Shown here: piece by piece, positions 19,396-27,523 of the stretch
How the letters are laid out: the number at the start of each line of letters is the position of its first letter
Position numbering within the stretch: position 1 is the stretch's first letter
Assembly (NCBI RefSeq): GCF_016406325.1
Contig: NZ_CP066370.1
Coordinates: 1,302,001-1,366,000, forward strand
Length of the DNA: 64,000 nt
From: Shewanella putrefaciens
Lineage (GTDB): Bacteria; Pseudomonadota; Gammaproteobacteria; Enterobacterales; Shewanellaceae
Direction of reading: 5' to 3'
Made by a program: the position numbers and the translations under genes
Notes under the pieces: model-generated
Seen by the model: the letters and a program-made list of their open reading frames with translations, nothing else
Databases searched by the model: none
Told to the model about the DNA's origin: nothing

Positions 19396-19466
19396 CAAAC
19401 GCCTCAAGAGGGACTGTCAACGCGTAGCGTTTCCAGTCCCAAGCCGCGGTGGTTACGGTTGTTGTA
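19393..19466 (+). repeat. VCR-like attC, right half missing
   Basis: From the stop codon of the acetyltransferase the sequence reads ACAAACGCCTCAAGAGGGAC, then an ACTGTCAACGCG / GCGTTTCCAGTC region, then GCCGCGGTGGTTACGGTTGT. As I recall it, this follows the left two thirds of the Vibrio cholerae repeat. After about 19466 the resemblance stops and the expected right end (TTAGGCGGGCGTTA) is absent, so the site looks truncated and probably non-functional. Confidence 0.78.
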
Positions 19467-19864
19467 AGTCTAAATAGACACCCAACCTTAATAGCGCAGT
19501 AGTTAACCTCCGACTATGCTTGGGTTTAGCATTGAACAAGGTGGTTTATATCTCGCCCCCGCAGAATCCAGATAAGTCTTGAACCCCTCTTTAAAATCAC
19601 TCCCTATTATCTGAATTCTGGTCCTTGCTGTCGCAGTGCGTTACTTTTTGAATAAAAAGTGGGTGATGATGCCTATTGGGGTAAAAACGATGAGGTTGGG
19701 TTGAGTCATTATTATTTGAACTTGAAGCGGTTTTTGCTATCGATGTTGCGGTGTAATTAATAGTTAAAGGGTCTGAGGAAGGTTTACTCAGACCCTAATA
19801 AGTACTCGGTTAAAGCAATAGCCAAATAGCGTTGACCGTTGAATGAGTCTATTTCGGAGGAGGG
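19467..19864. other. Intergenic region between cassette remnant and BCS1-like gene
   Basis: About 400 bases with no credible gene. It holds the terminator of the ATPase gene at 19768-19796; nothing else was recognised. Confidence 0.5.
19768..19796 (-). terminator. Intrinsic terminator of the BCS1-like gene
   Basis: A perfect 10-base stem AGGGTCTGAG / CTCAGACCCT, followed on the minus strand by TTTAACT, 69 bases after the ATPase stop codon. Confidence 0.7.
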
Positions 19865-21043
19865 TTACACTGGCTTACAACACACTCCATATCTTAAGCT
19901 CGCTCTGCGATGGAGTTCATAGACTTCACAACCTAACAATGGCTCAGTTCTATTAAGAACTGCGCCAAAACGCTCAAAGTAGTCTTCATTAACTTGTTTT
20001 GCACTGATAAGTGGTACTTCAATATTGACATCTACACGACCTTTACGTATCAACGCGGGGTCAAGATTATCAAGATGATTTGTGGTCATTATGACAAGGC
20101 AATCATCAAGAGGAACGATTCCGTCTAACGCGTTTAGAACGCCACCTAAAGTGAGTGGTGGGTTGTCTACATTGCTTTCAGCAGCACGTGATACCGTAGC
20201 CTTTACACAGTCACAGTCCTCTATTAACAACATAGCTCCGGGTGGCACTTTTCTAATAGCCTTATGAATAGTGGCATCATTGACAGTCGATAGATTCAAT
20301 ATGTAAAGATCGCGATGATACTCAACAGCTAAGGCTCTCGCTATACCCGTCTTACCTGTACCCGTTTTGCCATGTAACAGTATGGTTAGCTTACTTACAA
20401 CCGATTTCCCCCTACTGGCGAAGTTATCAACTTCCCTCATCAACTCCTGCTTAAACCCTTCATTTAGCACTAATTCACTAAAACCCGATGATTTCAATGT
20501 GCCGTAGCGACACCATTCGGTTTCTTCGAAAATATTCACTTTCGGCTCAGTAGAGATGTCTCCACGAGTATCTTCTAAAAAACGATATAGTTTATCTTTT
20601 GCCCACCATGGTGCACTTACCGTAATAGTATCGTATGCCATCGTACTATCGACCTTAGAGCGGGTTGCCAACATAAAACAACCAGCGTATTTAAACAGGT
20701 GCATACCGTAGCCGATAGACTTAACACTGACACGTCCGTCGTAACTCACACTATAGTCAAAGTACACGGCCTCAGAGATAGAGCGTGAAAAAAATGGAAT
20801 AGTAGTATTACTGATCAAAAAGGACAGTTTATTGAATACCTCTGTGCGCGCCTGATGGCTATCGTCTATAGTGAGCCGCACAAACAGCAGACTACTGAGC
20901 CAACTTAACAGCTTTGCGGGGACATCTTTTAGCATGTAGCCTACGAGTCCAATTAACGTAAATGTTAATACTCCAACAATGACAGCCGTCAACAAAGGAT
21001 CACCATTGGTGAGCGCCTTTATTTGTAGTAATACCTCGTTCAT
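19865..21043 (-). CDS. BCS1-like membrane-anchored AAA ATPase
   Basis: A 392-residue protein with one N-terminal membrane segment (~residues 17-38: LTAVIVGVLTFTLIGLVGYM). A BCS1-type intermediate region follows, then an AAA domain. Walker A is HGKTGTGKTGIAR, Walker B MLLIEDCDC, and sensor/second-region block MTTNHLDNLDPALIRKGRVD is the hallmark of the BCS1 subfamily. Mitochondrial BCS1 translocates a folded Rieske protein; bacterial and phage homologues have no settled role and often lie in mobile or defence-rich DNA. No partner gene is adjacent. A defence or stress function is only inferred from the island setting. Confidence 0.85.
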   Translation of the reverse strand: MNEVLLQIKALTNGDPLLTAVIVGVLTFTLIGLVGYMLKDVPAKLLSWLSSLLFVRLTIDDSHQARTEVFNKLSFLISNTTIPFFSRSISEAVYFDYSVSYDGRVSVKSIGYGMHLFKYAGCFMLATRSKVDSTMAYDTITVSAPWWAKDKLYRFLEDTRGDISTEPKVNIFEETEWCRYGTLKSSGFSELVLNEGFKQELMREVDNFASRGKSVVSKLTILLHGKTGTGKTGIARALAVEYHRDLYILNLSTVNDATIHKAIRKVPPGAMLLIEDCDCVKATVSRAAESNVDNPPLTLGGVLNALDGIVPLDDCLVIMTTNHLDNLDPALIRKGRVDVNIEVPLISAKQVNEDYFERFGAVLNRTEPLLGCEVYELHRRASLRYGVCCKPV

Positions 21044-21077
21044 TTACTCACCTTTACTATAAATGCCTCATGGACAT

Positions 21078-21124
21078 AGTCGAGAATACTATCAACCGAG
21101 TCGAGGATACTATCAAGGTATCCT
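21078..21124. promoter_or_regulatory. Direct and inverted repeats in the BCS1-like gene promoter region
   Basis: Two 18-base copies of AGTCGAGRATACTATCAA lie 21 bases apart (21078-21095 and 21099-21116). The second overlaps a perfect AGGATAC-N7-GTATCCT hairpin (21104-21124). They sit 35-80 bases upstream of the ATPase start codon, on one helix face (period 21), which suits an operator. The regulator is unknown. Confidence 0.5.
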
Positions 21125-21520
21125 CAGTATGTGCGCTATCGCACGTGGTTAAAGCGACTTGATAAAGCAGCCTGACGAGCCCCCTATTTATCACTAACTG
21201 TCGCCTTAGGCAGCGGCGATATTGTAGGAAATCAGGCTTTTAACATAAAAAACATTTAAGCATTCATTTTAAAGTACGTTGGTAAATATCAGGGATAGCG
21301 CCCGCTCATCAAAGAGCAGGACGCATCCACAGACTGACTTGAACAACATCCGTATTTAACTGCCAGTTTGCCATATATGGCTCTCGTTCATAAGCGTAGA
21401 ACCCCTCGATTTCTATTCACCGAGTCGGCGAGCGAATGCCATAACAAGTCTGTATCTGTAGGTAACATAACCCGTACAAATCAAATCTCTTAAATATCGT
21501 TATGCTAAAGTTTAAATAAG
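21125..21520. other. Right flank of the island, no gene seen
   Basis: About 400 bases without a credible coding frame, RNA or attachment site. It lies between the repeat cluster upstream of the ATPase and the terminator of lldG. Confidence 0.5.
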
Positions 21521-21545
21521 AAAGCCGCCGATAAAGGCGGCTTTT
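21521..21545. terminator. Bidirectional intrinsic terminator of lldG, right edge of island
   Basis: AAAGCCGCC / GGCGGCTTTT stem, 63 bases beyond the lldG stop on the minus strand. Near-duplicate of the terminator at 17407. Confidence 0.8.
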
Positions 21546-21607
21546 GTGTTTCGATTGTCCCGTAACCTTTGCGTTTTCTAGGTTACTTTACTTCATCATT
21601 CGTGGTT

Positions 21608-22177
21608 CTAGAGCAAATACACGTTCAAGCTGCAGGCACCGTGGGCGCCGACGACGAGAGCTTGTTCGATATCGGCAGTTTTTGATGGACCTGCGATAAA
21701 CACCCCAAACTCACCTGAGGCTAACGTGACTTCTTTAGCTGCCTGATGTAAGTTCGGCACAATCTTATTCGCTGGCAAGGCTAAGATAAGGTTTTCACAG
21801 ATAAAGGGTGTCACTCTGTGGCCTAGATTCTTATTGTTAACCCAAATGGCACCGTTTTCGGCAACGCCAATGTCACCCGGGATCACTGCATAATCTATAT
21901 CCCTAAGCTCGTGGGCGGTGGGTGGCATTTCACGATTGGCTTTTATCCCATCAACTAAGGAGATCACTTGTAACCCTTGGGCGATAAGTTCATCCACTTT
22001 TGCTTGTAGGGCAGCAAGACCACCTTCTTTGTGCAGTGTGCCTGCCACAGTATTGAGGTTAGTCTCAAACTGTCCGACGAGGTTTTCGAGCCTTGGTTCC
22101 ACTTCGATGCTTGGCATTGGGTGATTGATTAAGGCTGACAGTTTGAGCGCATTGAGAATTTCAAGTTTACTAGACAT
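21608..22177 (-). CDS. lldG: L-lactate dehydrogenase complex subunit, LUD domain (LutC/YkgG type)
   Basis: About 189 residues from ATG 22177 (MSSKLEILNALK). AGGAG lies 10-14 bases upstream inside the end of lldF, and the longer frame to 22318 only overlaps lldF. The LUD domain shows GDIGVAENGAIWV and FIAGPSKTADIEQALVVGAHGA. With LldE and LldF it forms the three-part, flavin-free L-lactate oxidation system of Shewanella, equivalent to LutABC. It starts one base after the lldF stop codon, so translation is coupled, and it is the last gene of lldEFG. Confidence 0.93.
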   Translation of the reverse strand: MSSKLEILNALKLSALINHPMPSIEVEPRLENLVGQFETNLNTVAGTLHKEGGLAALQAKVDELIAQGLQVISLVDGIKANREMPPTAHELRDIDYAVIPGDIGVAENGAIWVNNKNLGHRVTPFICENLILALPANKIVPNLHQAAKEVTLASGEFGVFIAGPSKTADIEQALVVGAHGACSLNVYLL

Positions 22178-22178
22178 C

Positions 22179-23573
22179 TTATAGGCTCCTGTGTTTCTTA
22201 AACCAAGCTTCGAAGCTGGAATTGGGGGCGACTGGGAGTTCACGGTATTTGCCCCATGCGCCGCTAAATGGCTTGAGTAGACTACCGGGTAAAATGCGTA
22301 GCGCGGTTCTTGCCACACTCATAGAGCAATTTAGCATGGTTTCACTGGCCATAAATTTACCCACTAATGGCATATAACTATTTTTGCCATAAGGGAGTTG
22401 TCGGACCTCAGCCTTAAGGCGTCTGTGGTGATGAATAATCTTATCGAGCGGTACTTTAGTCGGGCAGATAAAAGTACAGCTACCACACAAGGTACAGGCC
22501 CAAGCAATCGAGTTAGTGTCATCCAATTTAGCGCCAACGGCAATCCCGATAGGGCCGGGAATGGTGTAGTTGTAGCTATAACCACCGGAGCGGCGATACA
22601 CAGGGCAAGTATTGAGACAGCCACCACAACGAATACACTTCAATGATTCTGCGAGGATTTTATCCTTGAGCATCTCAGTGCGGCCATTGTCGACGATAAT
22701 AATGTGCATCTCACCTTCGGGCTGTGGGCCACGGTAAAAGGCGCTATAAGTTGTGACAGGTTGGCCGGTGGCATTGCGCGCCAGTGTTCGCAGTAAAACG
22801 GCAGCACTGTCGATATCAGGGACAATTTTGTCGATCCCCATTGAGTGCAACTGCAACTTAGGCAGGTTAGCGCCCATATCGGCGTTACCTTCGTTCGTGC
22901 AGACAACGACAGTACCTGTATTGGCGATTGCCATGTTCACGCCTGTCATCGCGGCATCGGCGCTAAGGAACTGTTCACGCAGGTGGGCACGGGCGGCGCG
23001 GGTTAAATACAAGGGATCGGCTGCCCCTGCTTTAGTGCCGAGTTTTTCATGGAAGAGATCACCGACTTCTTCCTTTTTCATATGGATAGCGGGCACCACA
23101 ATATGCGATGGTGGCATTTGGGCGAGCTGAATAATGCGCTCACCTAAATCTGTGTCTATGACCTCAATACCCTGTTTTTCGAGGTAGGGATTAAGGTGAC
23201 ATTCTTCGGTGAGCATCGATTTAGATTTCACCAATTTTTTGACTTTGTGGCGGGATAAAATGTCATGGACAATACGATTGTGCTCGGCACCATCTTTTGC
23301 CCAGTGGACTTTTATACCATTAGCAATACAGTTTTGTTCAAAGGTTTCAAGGTATTGGGCAAGATGGGTTAGCGTGTGCAGCTTAATTTCTGAACCAAGC
23401 TGACGCAGTTGTTCCCATTCTGGGATGCTACCCGCAGCGCGGTCGCGTTTTTCTCTGAGCATCCAAAGCGCCTTTGAATGCCAGTCGACACGAGCTTCAT
23501 CGCGACAAAATATATCTGCTTTGTGGGCATGCACTTGGGAGCCATGAGCCCCGTGATTATGTTGGTAAGCCAT
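22179..23573 (-). CDS. lldF: L-lactate dehydrogenase iron-sulfur subunit (LutB type)
   Basis: A 464-residue protein with an N-terminal LUD-like domain (GTVVVCTNEGNADMGANLP) and two ferredoxin-type 4Fe-4S clusters at ~310-370: CIRCGGCLNTCPVYRR and CTLCGSCTFICPTKVP. It carries electrons from L-lactate oxidation to the quinone pool, in complex with LldE and LldG. It lies between lldE (10-base gap) and lldG (1-base gap) and is cotranscribed with both. The length and cluster motifs agree with the LutB/YkgF family. Confidence 0.95.
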   Translation of the reverse strand: MAYQHNHGAHGSQVHAHKADIFCRDEARVDWHSKALWMLREKRDRAAGSIPEWEQLRQLGSEIKLHTLTHLAQYLETFEQNCIANGIKVHWAKDGAEHNRIVHDILSRHKVKKLVKSKSMLTEECHLNPYLEKQGIEVIDTDLGERIIQLAQMPPSHIVVPAIHMKKEEVGDLFHEKLGTKAGAADPLYLTRAARAHLREQFLSADAAMTGVNMAIANTGTVVVCTNEGNADMGANLPKLQLHSMGIDKIVPDIDSAAVLLRTLARNATGQPVTTYSAFYRGPQPEGEMHIIIVDNGRTEMLKDKILAESLKCIRCGGCLNTCPVYRRSGGYSYNYTIPGPIGIAVGAKLDDTNSIAWACTLCGSCTFICPTKVPLDKIIHHHRRLKAEVRQLPYGKNSYMPLVGKFMASETMLNCSMSVARTALRILPGSLLKPFSGAWGKYRELPVAPNSSFEAWFKKHRSL

Positions 23574-23583
23574 GGTGAGTCTC

Positions 23584-24327
23584 CTAAAGCGCCGCGTTGA
23601 TCACTTGCGCTATGTGGCGAATTTCAATCGGCAATTGCTGTCTGCGGATCATGCCATCTAAGTGCAATAGGCATGAGGGATCGAAACCGACCACATAAGC
23701 AGCACCCGTTGCGGCATGGGATTGGGCTTTGTCTTTACCCATTTTTGCTGATACAGCGCCTTCATCAACGGCGAAAGTACCACCAAAGCCACAGCATTCA
23801 TCGCGGCGATCGGGATAAACAATTTCGATGCCTGCAATGTTGGCTAATACGGCTTCAACTTTATTGAATCTTGGCCCCATTTGCTCACTTGGTGTTGCAA
23901 GGCTTAACATCCGGATGCCATGGCAACTGAGTTGTAGGCTAATTTTATGCGCGAAGGGCTTGGTAAAGGCGGGGATCGGCGCAATGTCGTGTAAAAACTC
24001 GGTGAGTTCATAGAGTTTGTTGATCACAGCCTGGGCTTCTGGGCTGCTATCAAACTCATGGAAATTCTCTTTGGCGGCCACTAAGCAAGAAGCGGCGGGG
24101 CAAACAATAGCGTCGCATTCCACACCCTTAAAGGCATTGAGCAATTTAAGGGTAGTACTGCGTGCTTCGTCGAAACAACCCGAGTTTGTCATTGGCTGGC
24201 CACAGCATGTTTGACCCGCGGGTAGAACCACTTGGTGTCCGAGTTTCTCTAATAATTCCAAGGTAGCAATTGCGACATCTGGCATCATTTGATTGACTAG
24301 ACACGGGATGAAAAGTGCGATTTTCAT
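23584..24327 (-). CDS. lldE: L-lactate dehydrogenase complex subunit, CCG-domain protein (LutA type)
   Basis: A 247-residue protein made of two cysteine-rich CCG domains: the first ends CCGQPMTNSG, the second ECCGFGGTFAVDEG. It has GlcF/heterodisulfide-reductase-like iron-sulfur chemistry and is the first subunit of the lldEFG operon. ATG at 24327 gives MKIALFIPCLVNQMMPDVA, the family N-terminus. A 312-base gap with a terminator separates it from dld-II, so lldEFG probably has its own promoter. Confidence 0.94.
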   Translation of the reverse strand: MKIALFIPCLVNQMMPDVAIATLELLEKLGHQVVLPAGQTCCGQPMTNSGCFDEARSTTLKLLNAFKGVECDAIVCPAASCLVAAKENFHEFDSSPEAQAVINKLYELTEFLHDIAPIPAFTKPFAHKISLQLSCHGIRMLSLATPSEQMGPRFNKVEAVLANIAGIEIVYPDRRDECCGFGGTFAVDEGAVSAKMGKDKAQSHAATGAAYVVGFDPSCLLHLDGMIRRQQLPIEIRHIAQVINAAL

Positions 24328-24593
24328 TGTGTTTTCTCTTTCTTGTTAGTGAGCGACATTGCCTTGCACTGTGACCCCAAAGTCCACACAAATGCTAAGG
24401 TAGTTGATCAAATATAGGCCTATCTTAGCGAAATAAGTAGTCCTAATTTAGAAAATGATCTTGTAGATTTTCTCAAAAATGAAAATGTTATATCTGTTTG
24501 ATTTTAAGTGGTTATTTGTGGTTTTTGCGGGCTGTTTTTTTGTAATAAAACAACCAAATAAATAATTAATGAGAAAAGTCTACAGTGCTAAAT
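24328..24593. promoter_or_regulatory. Promoter region of lldEFG
   Basis: A ~265-base AT-rich gap between the dld-II terminator and lldE. The lldEFG promoter must lie here. I found no clear CRP, FNR or LldR palindrome. Confidence 0.5.
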
Positions 24594-24619
24594 AAACGGG
24601 GCTAAAAATCACCCCGTTT
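24594..24619 (-). terminator. Intrinsic terminator of dld-II
   Basis: AAACGGGG / CCCCGTTT stem; on the minus strand the stem is followed by TTTATTT. It starts 20 bases beyond the dld-II stop codon and separates it from lldEFG. Confidence 0.75.
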
Positions 24620-24639
24620 GTAACATATTAACTCATTGA

Positions 24640-27444
24640 CTATCGGCTACATTCTTCCAGTAAATAGGCTAAATGGCGGTAAGAAATACCACTGTGTTGA
24701 GTTAAACCTACCTCACACATGCGGTTAGCGTAATAGCCTTCTTTAATATCCACAGGGATAAGTTTTTTGATATTACGTAAGGCGCTGGCATTAATTTCAG
24801 GTTTATATAACCCTTTTTCACCGGCGTAACCGCAGCATTCAATTCCCGCAGGTTTTAACACTTGAGCAGAGCAGGCATTGGCAATTGCTTGCATCTTAGG
24901 TTCAAGTTTCATCTTACGGGCACTACAGCCTAAATGCAGGGCAACATTGACCTTTTTACTGATGTTAAGTTTGTTAAGTAGGTTGTCATGCATAAATTCG
25001 ACAAGGTCGATAATTTGCACTTTAGGATTACCTGTTAAGGTTCTGTAGGTACAACTTAACGCATCAACCAGTACAGGCAACTTGCCGCCATTGGTCATTT
25101 TACTCACTGCATCGATAAGCTCTTGGCGTTTGGCATCGGCGTTTTTAAAGTCGCCTTTTGATTCCCACATTTGGCCACAGCATAAGTCGCGTGTTTTTTC
25201 TGGCGTGATGACGTTATAGCCAGCGCGTTCCAGTAGCGTCACAACGACTTCTGGTAGAGTGCGGTTATCGGGATCTTTTGGTGTTGGGCCAAAGGTTCTG
25301 CCGCCACATGCAGGGAAGTAAACCACGGTTTCTTGGCCGGCTTTAGCTGGTGATGGTTTTGGCAGTTTGCCGCCTTTCGGGAAATCAGGATTCCAATAGG
25401 GCACTTCTTTTGAAATTAAACGGCCGGTTTTCATCAGCGCACCAGTAATGCCATCGCCGGTGATCTTGTGGATCACGCCAAGCATGTCAAAACCTGTGCT
25501 GATCACTTGGTTAACTGCGCCAAAGTGTTTAGCTTGGAAATCTAATACTTTTTGCTCTGTGGTGGTGATATAAGGCGTGCGCAGTTTACGCACCAGTTGA
25601 CCCATGCTGTTATCAACGGGACAGGCAATAGTACAAAGCTGACAAGCGGCGCAGGTATCTACTACATCATATTTTGCGGCGGCTCGCATTTCGGCTGCAG
25701 CAGCTTTATCACCGGACTGCTCTAAACGCTCAATTTCACGCAGGGTGGCAATACGCTGACGTGGTGAGAAGTTAAGGGCTGATGTCGGGCAGGTTTTTTC
25801 ACAGAAACCACATTCAATACATTTATCGACAAAATCATCGACCACTGGGCAAGGCTTGATGTTTTTAACGTGGACATTGCTATCATCGTTAAGAATAACG
25901 CCAGGGTTTAGAATACCTTGTGGATCAAATATCTGCTTGATGCTCTTCATCAAAGTGTAAGCATCTTGTCCCCATTCCTTTTCAACGAACGGCGCAACAG
26001 CACGGCCAGTGCCATGCTCGGCTTTCATTGAACCGTCGTATTTGTTAATCACCATATCGGCAATATCATCCATAAAGGCATGGAAACGATCGATATCGGC
26101 TTGAGTCGAGAAAGTGGGGGTAATAATAAAGTGGAAGTTACCTGCTAACGCATGGCCATAGATACAGCCTTCAGGGTAACCATGCTTATGGAAAAGCTCT
26201 GTGATATCGTGCGCCGCAGCCGCAAGGTGCTCTAGTTCAAAGGCTACGTCTTCGATAATAACTGAGGTTCCCTTTGGACGTTCACCGCCAACAATCGGGA
26301 ATAATCCTTTGCGCATTGCCCAATATTTGTCATAAACCGCAGGATTAGTACTAAATTCCATCGGGCGAATAAAGTCAAAACCTGCAAGTTTTGCAGTAAC
26401 ATCTTGGGTATAGTTTTCGAGCGTTTGAGCATCATCAGCACGGGATTCAATGAGTAGAATCGCTGATAGGGCAGGGAGTTCAGACAGCCAATCTGGCATG
26501 CCTGGCTTACCCGTTACCGCTTTAATTGATGGCCAATCGAGCAGCTCTGCCGCAGAAACACTTTCACCATTAATCAGTGGAATGGCACGTGCGGCATCTT
26601 CCATATTGTGGAATACGGCCATGGCAGAGGCTTTAAATTTAGCTTCATTAACCGTGTGGTAAGTGACTTCGTTAATAAAAGCTAGCGTACCTTCCATGCC
26701 CACCATTAAGTGGTTAATGATGTCAAATGGGTCGGTAAAATCGAGTAACGAGTTAATACCGTAACCCGTGGTATTTTTAATGGAATACTTCTTACGGATC
26801 CGATCTGCCAATACCGTGTTATGACGAGTCATATGCGACAGTTCTGTCAGTGCTTCCAGTATTTTTCCGTGGGATTGTACGAAGGCCGCTTTTGATTTTT
26901 CACAGCCTGTATCGAGCTCTGTACCATCGGCAAAGAGGAGTTTTGCAGAAGCGATAGTCTGGTAACTGTTTTGCGCAGTACCACAGCACATGCCTGAAGC
27001 ATTGTTTGCCACAATACCACCGATTTTGGCTGAGCCGATGGTGGCAGGATCTGGGCCTATTTTGCGGTTAAGCGGCGCAAGTACTGCGTTAGCATCTGAA
27101 CCAATAACAGCAGCACCTAAGGTGATCTGTTTGGCATCGCTACTGACTTCAATCTTTCTAAATCCATCATGGCCAAGGATTAACAGAATACCTTCACCGA
27201 TAGCCTGACCAGATAAACTGGTACCTGCAGCCCTAAAGGTCACAGGTGCATTATGCTTTCGGGCAACGGCTAAAGTTAATTTTACCTGTTCTAGGGTTTC
27301 TGCATGGACGACGACTTCAGGTACGATTCTGAAGTAGCTCGCATCGGTAGACCAAGCAAAACGGCGGACGGGATCATCCGTTACCGGATGATCGCCTAAT
27401 TGCGTTCTTAGATCATCGATGACCAGTTTATAGTTAATCGACAT
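24640..27444 (-). CDS. dld-II: Quinone-linked FAD/Fe-S D-lactate dehydrogenase
   Basis: A 934-residue fusion of an FAD-linked oxidase (residues ~1-490: PVTFRAAGTSLSGQA, TIGSAKIGGIVANNASGMCCG), a two-cluster ferredoxin domain (~535-625: CIECGFCEKTCP and CAACQLCTIACP) and a CCG-type C-terminal part (CCGQMWES, ECCGYAGEKGL). This architecture is that of Shewanella Dld-II, which oxidises D-lactate to pyruvate at the membrane. It lies downstream of lldP (79-base gap with a hairpin) and is followed by its own terminator. D- and L-lactate catabolism are therefore encoded side by side. Confidence 0.94.
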   Translation of the reverse strand: MSINYKLVIDDLRTQLGDHPVTDDPVRRFAWSTDASYFRIVPEVVVHAETLEQVKLTLAVARKHNAPVTFRAAGTSLSGQAIGEGILLILGHDGFRKIEVSSDAKQITLGAAVIGSDANAVLAPLNRKIGPDPATIGSAKIGGIVANNASGMCCGTAQNSYQTIASAKLLFADGTELDTGCEKSKAAFVQSHGKILEALTELSHMTRHNTVLADRIRKKYSIKNTTGYGINSLLDFTDPFDIINHLMVGMEGTLAFINEVTYHTVNEAKFKASAMAVFHNMEDAARAIPLINGESVSAAELLDWPSIKAVTGKPGMPDWLSELPALSAILLIESRADDAQTLENYTQDVTAKLAGFDFIRPMEFSTNPAVYDKYWAMRKGLFPIVGGERPKGTSVIIEDVAFELEHLAAAAHDITELFHKHGYPEGCIYGHALAGNFHFIITPTFSTQADIDRFHAFMDDIADMVINKYDGSMKAEHGTGRAVAPFVEKEWGQDAYTLMKSIKQIFDPQGILNPGVILNDDSNVHVKNIKPCPVVDDFVDKCIECGFCEKTCPTSALNFSPRQRIATLREIERLEQSGDKAAAAEMRAAAKYDVVDTCAACQLCTIACPVDNSMGQLVRKLRTPYITTTEQKVLDFQAKHFGAVNQVISTGFDMLGVIHKITGDGITGALMKTGRLISKEVPYWNPDFPKGGKLPKPSPAKAGQETVVYFPACGGRTFGPTPKDPDNRTLPEVVVTLLERAGYNVITPEKTRDLCCGQMWESKGDFKNADAKRQELIDAVSKMTNGGKLPVLVDALSCTYRTLTGNPKVQIIDLVEFMHDNLLNKLNISKKVNVALHLGCSARKMKLEPKMQAIANACSAQVLKPAGIECCGYAGEKGLYKPEINASALRNIKKLIPVDIKEGYYANRMCEVGLTQHSGISYRHLAYLLEECSR

Positions 27445-27473
27445 AGCATCACTCTCTTTATTAATAGATTAAA

Positions 27474-27503
27474 GCCGAAGCCACACACTCAGTGGCTTCG
27501 GGC
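27474..27503 (-). terminator. Intercistronic hairpin between lldP and dld-II
   Basis: GAAGCCAC / GTGGCTTC stem extended by GCC/GGC. On the minus strand it is followed by TTTAATCT, so it could act as a partial terminator or mRNA stabiliser that changes the lldP : dld-II ratio. Confidence 0.55.
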
Positions 27504-27523
27504 ACTCAATTAAATAAAACGGC

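Noticed and set aside
22753..23130. 125-codon open frame opposite lldF
   Set aside because: Antisense to a certain iron-sulfur protein gene and without any recognisable domain.
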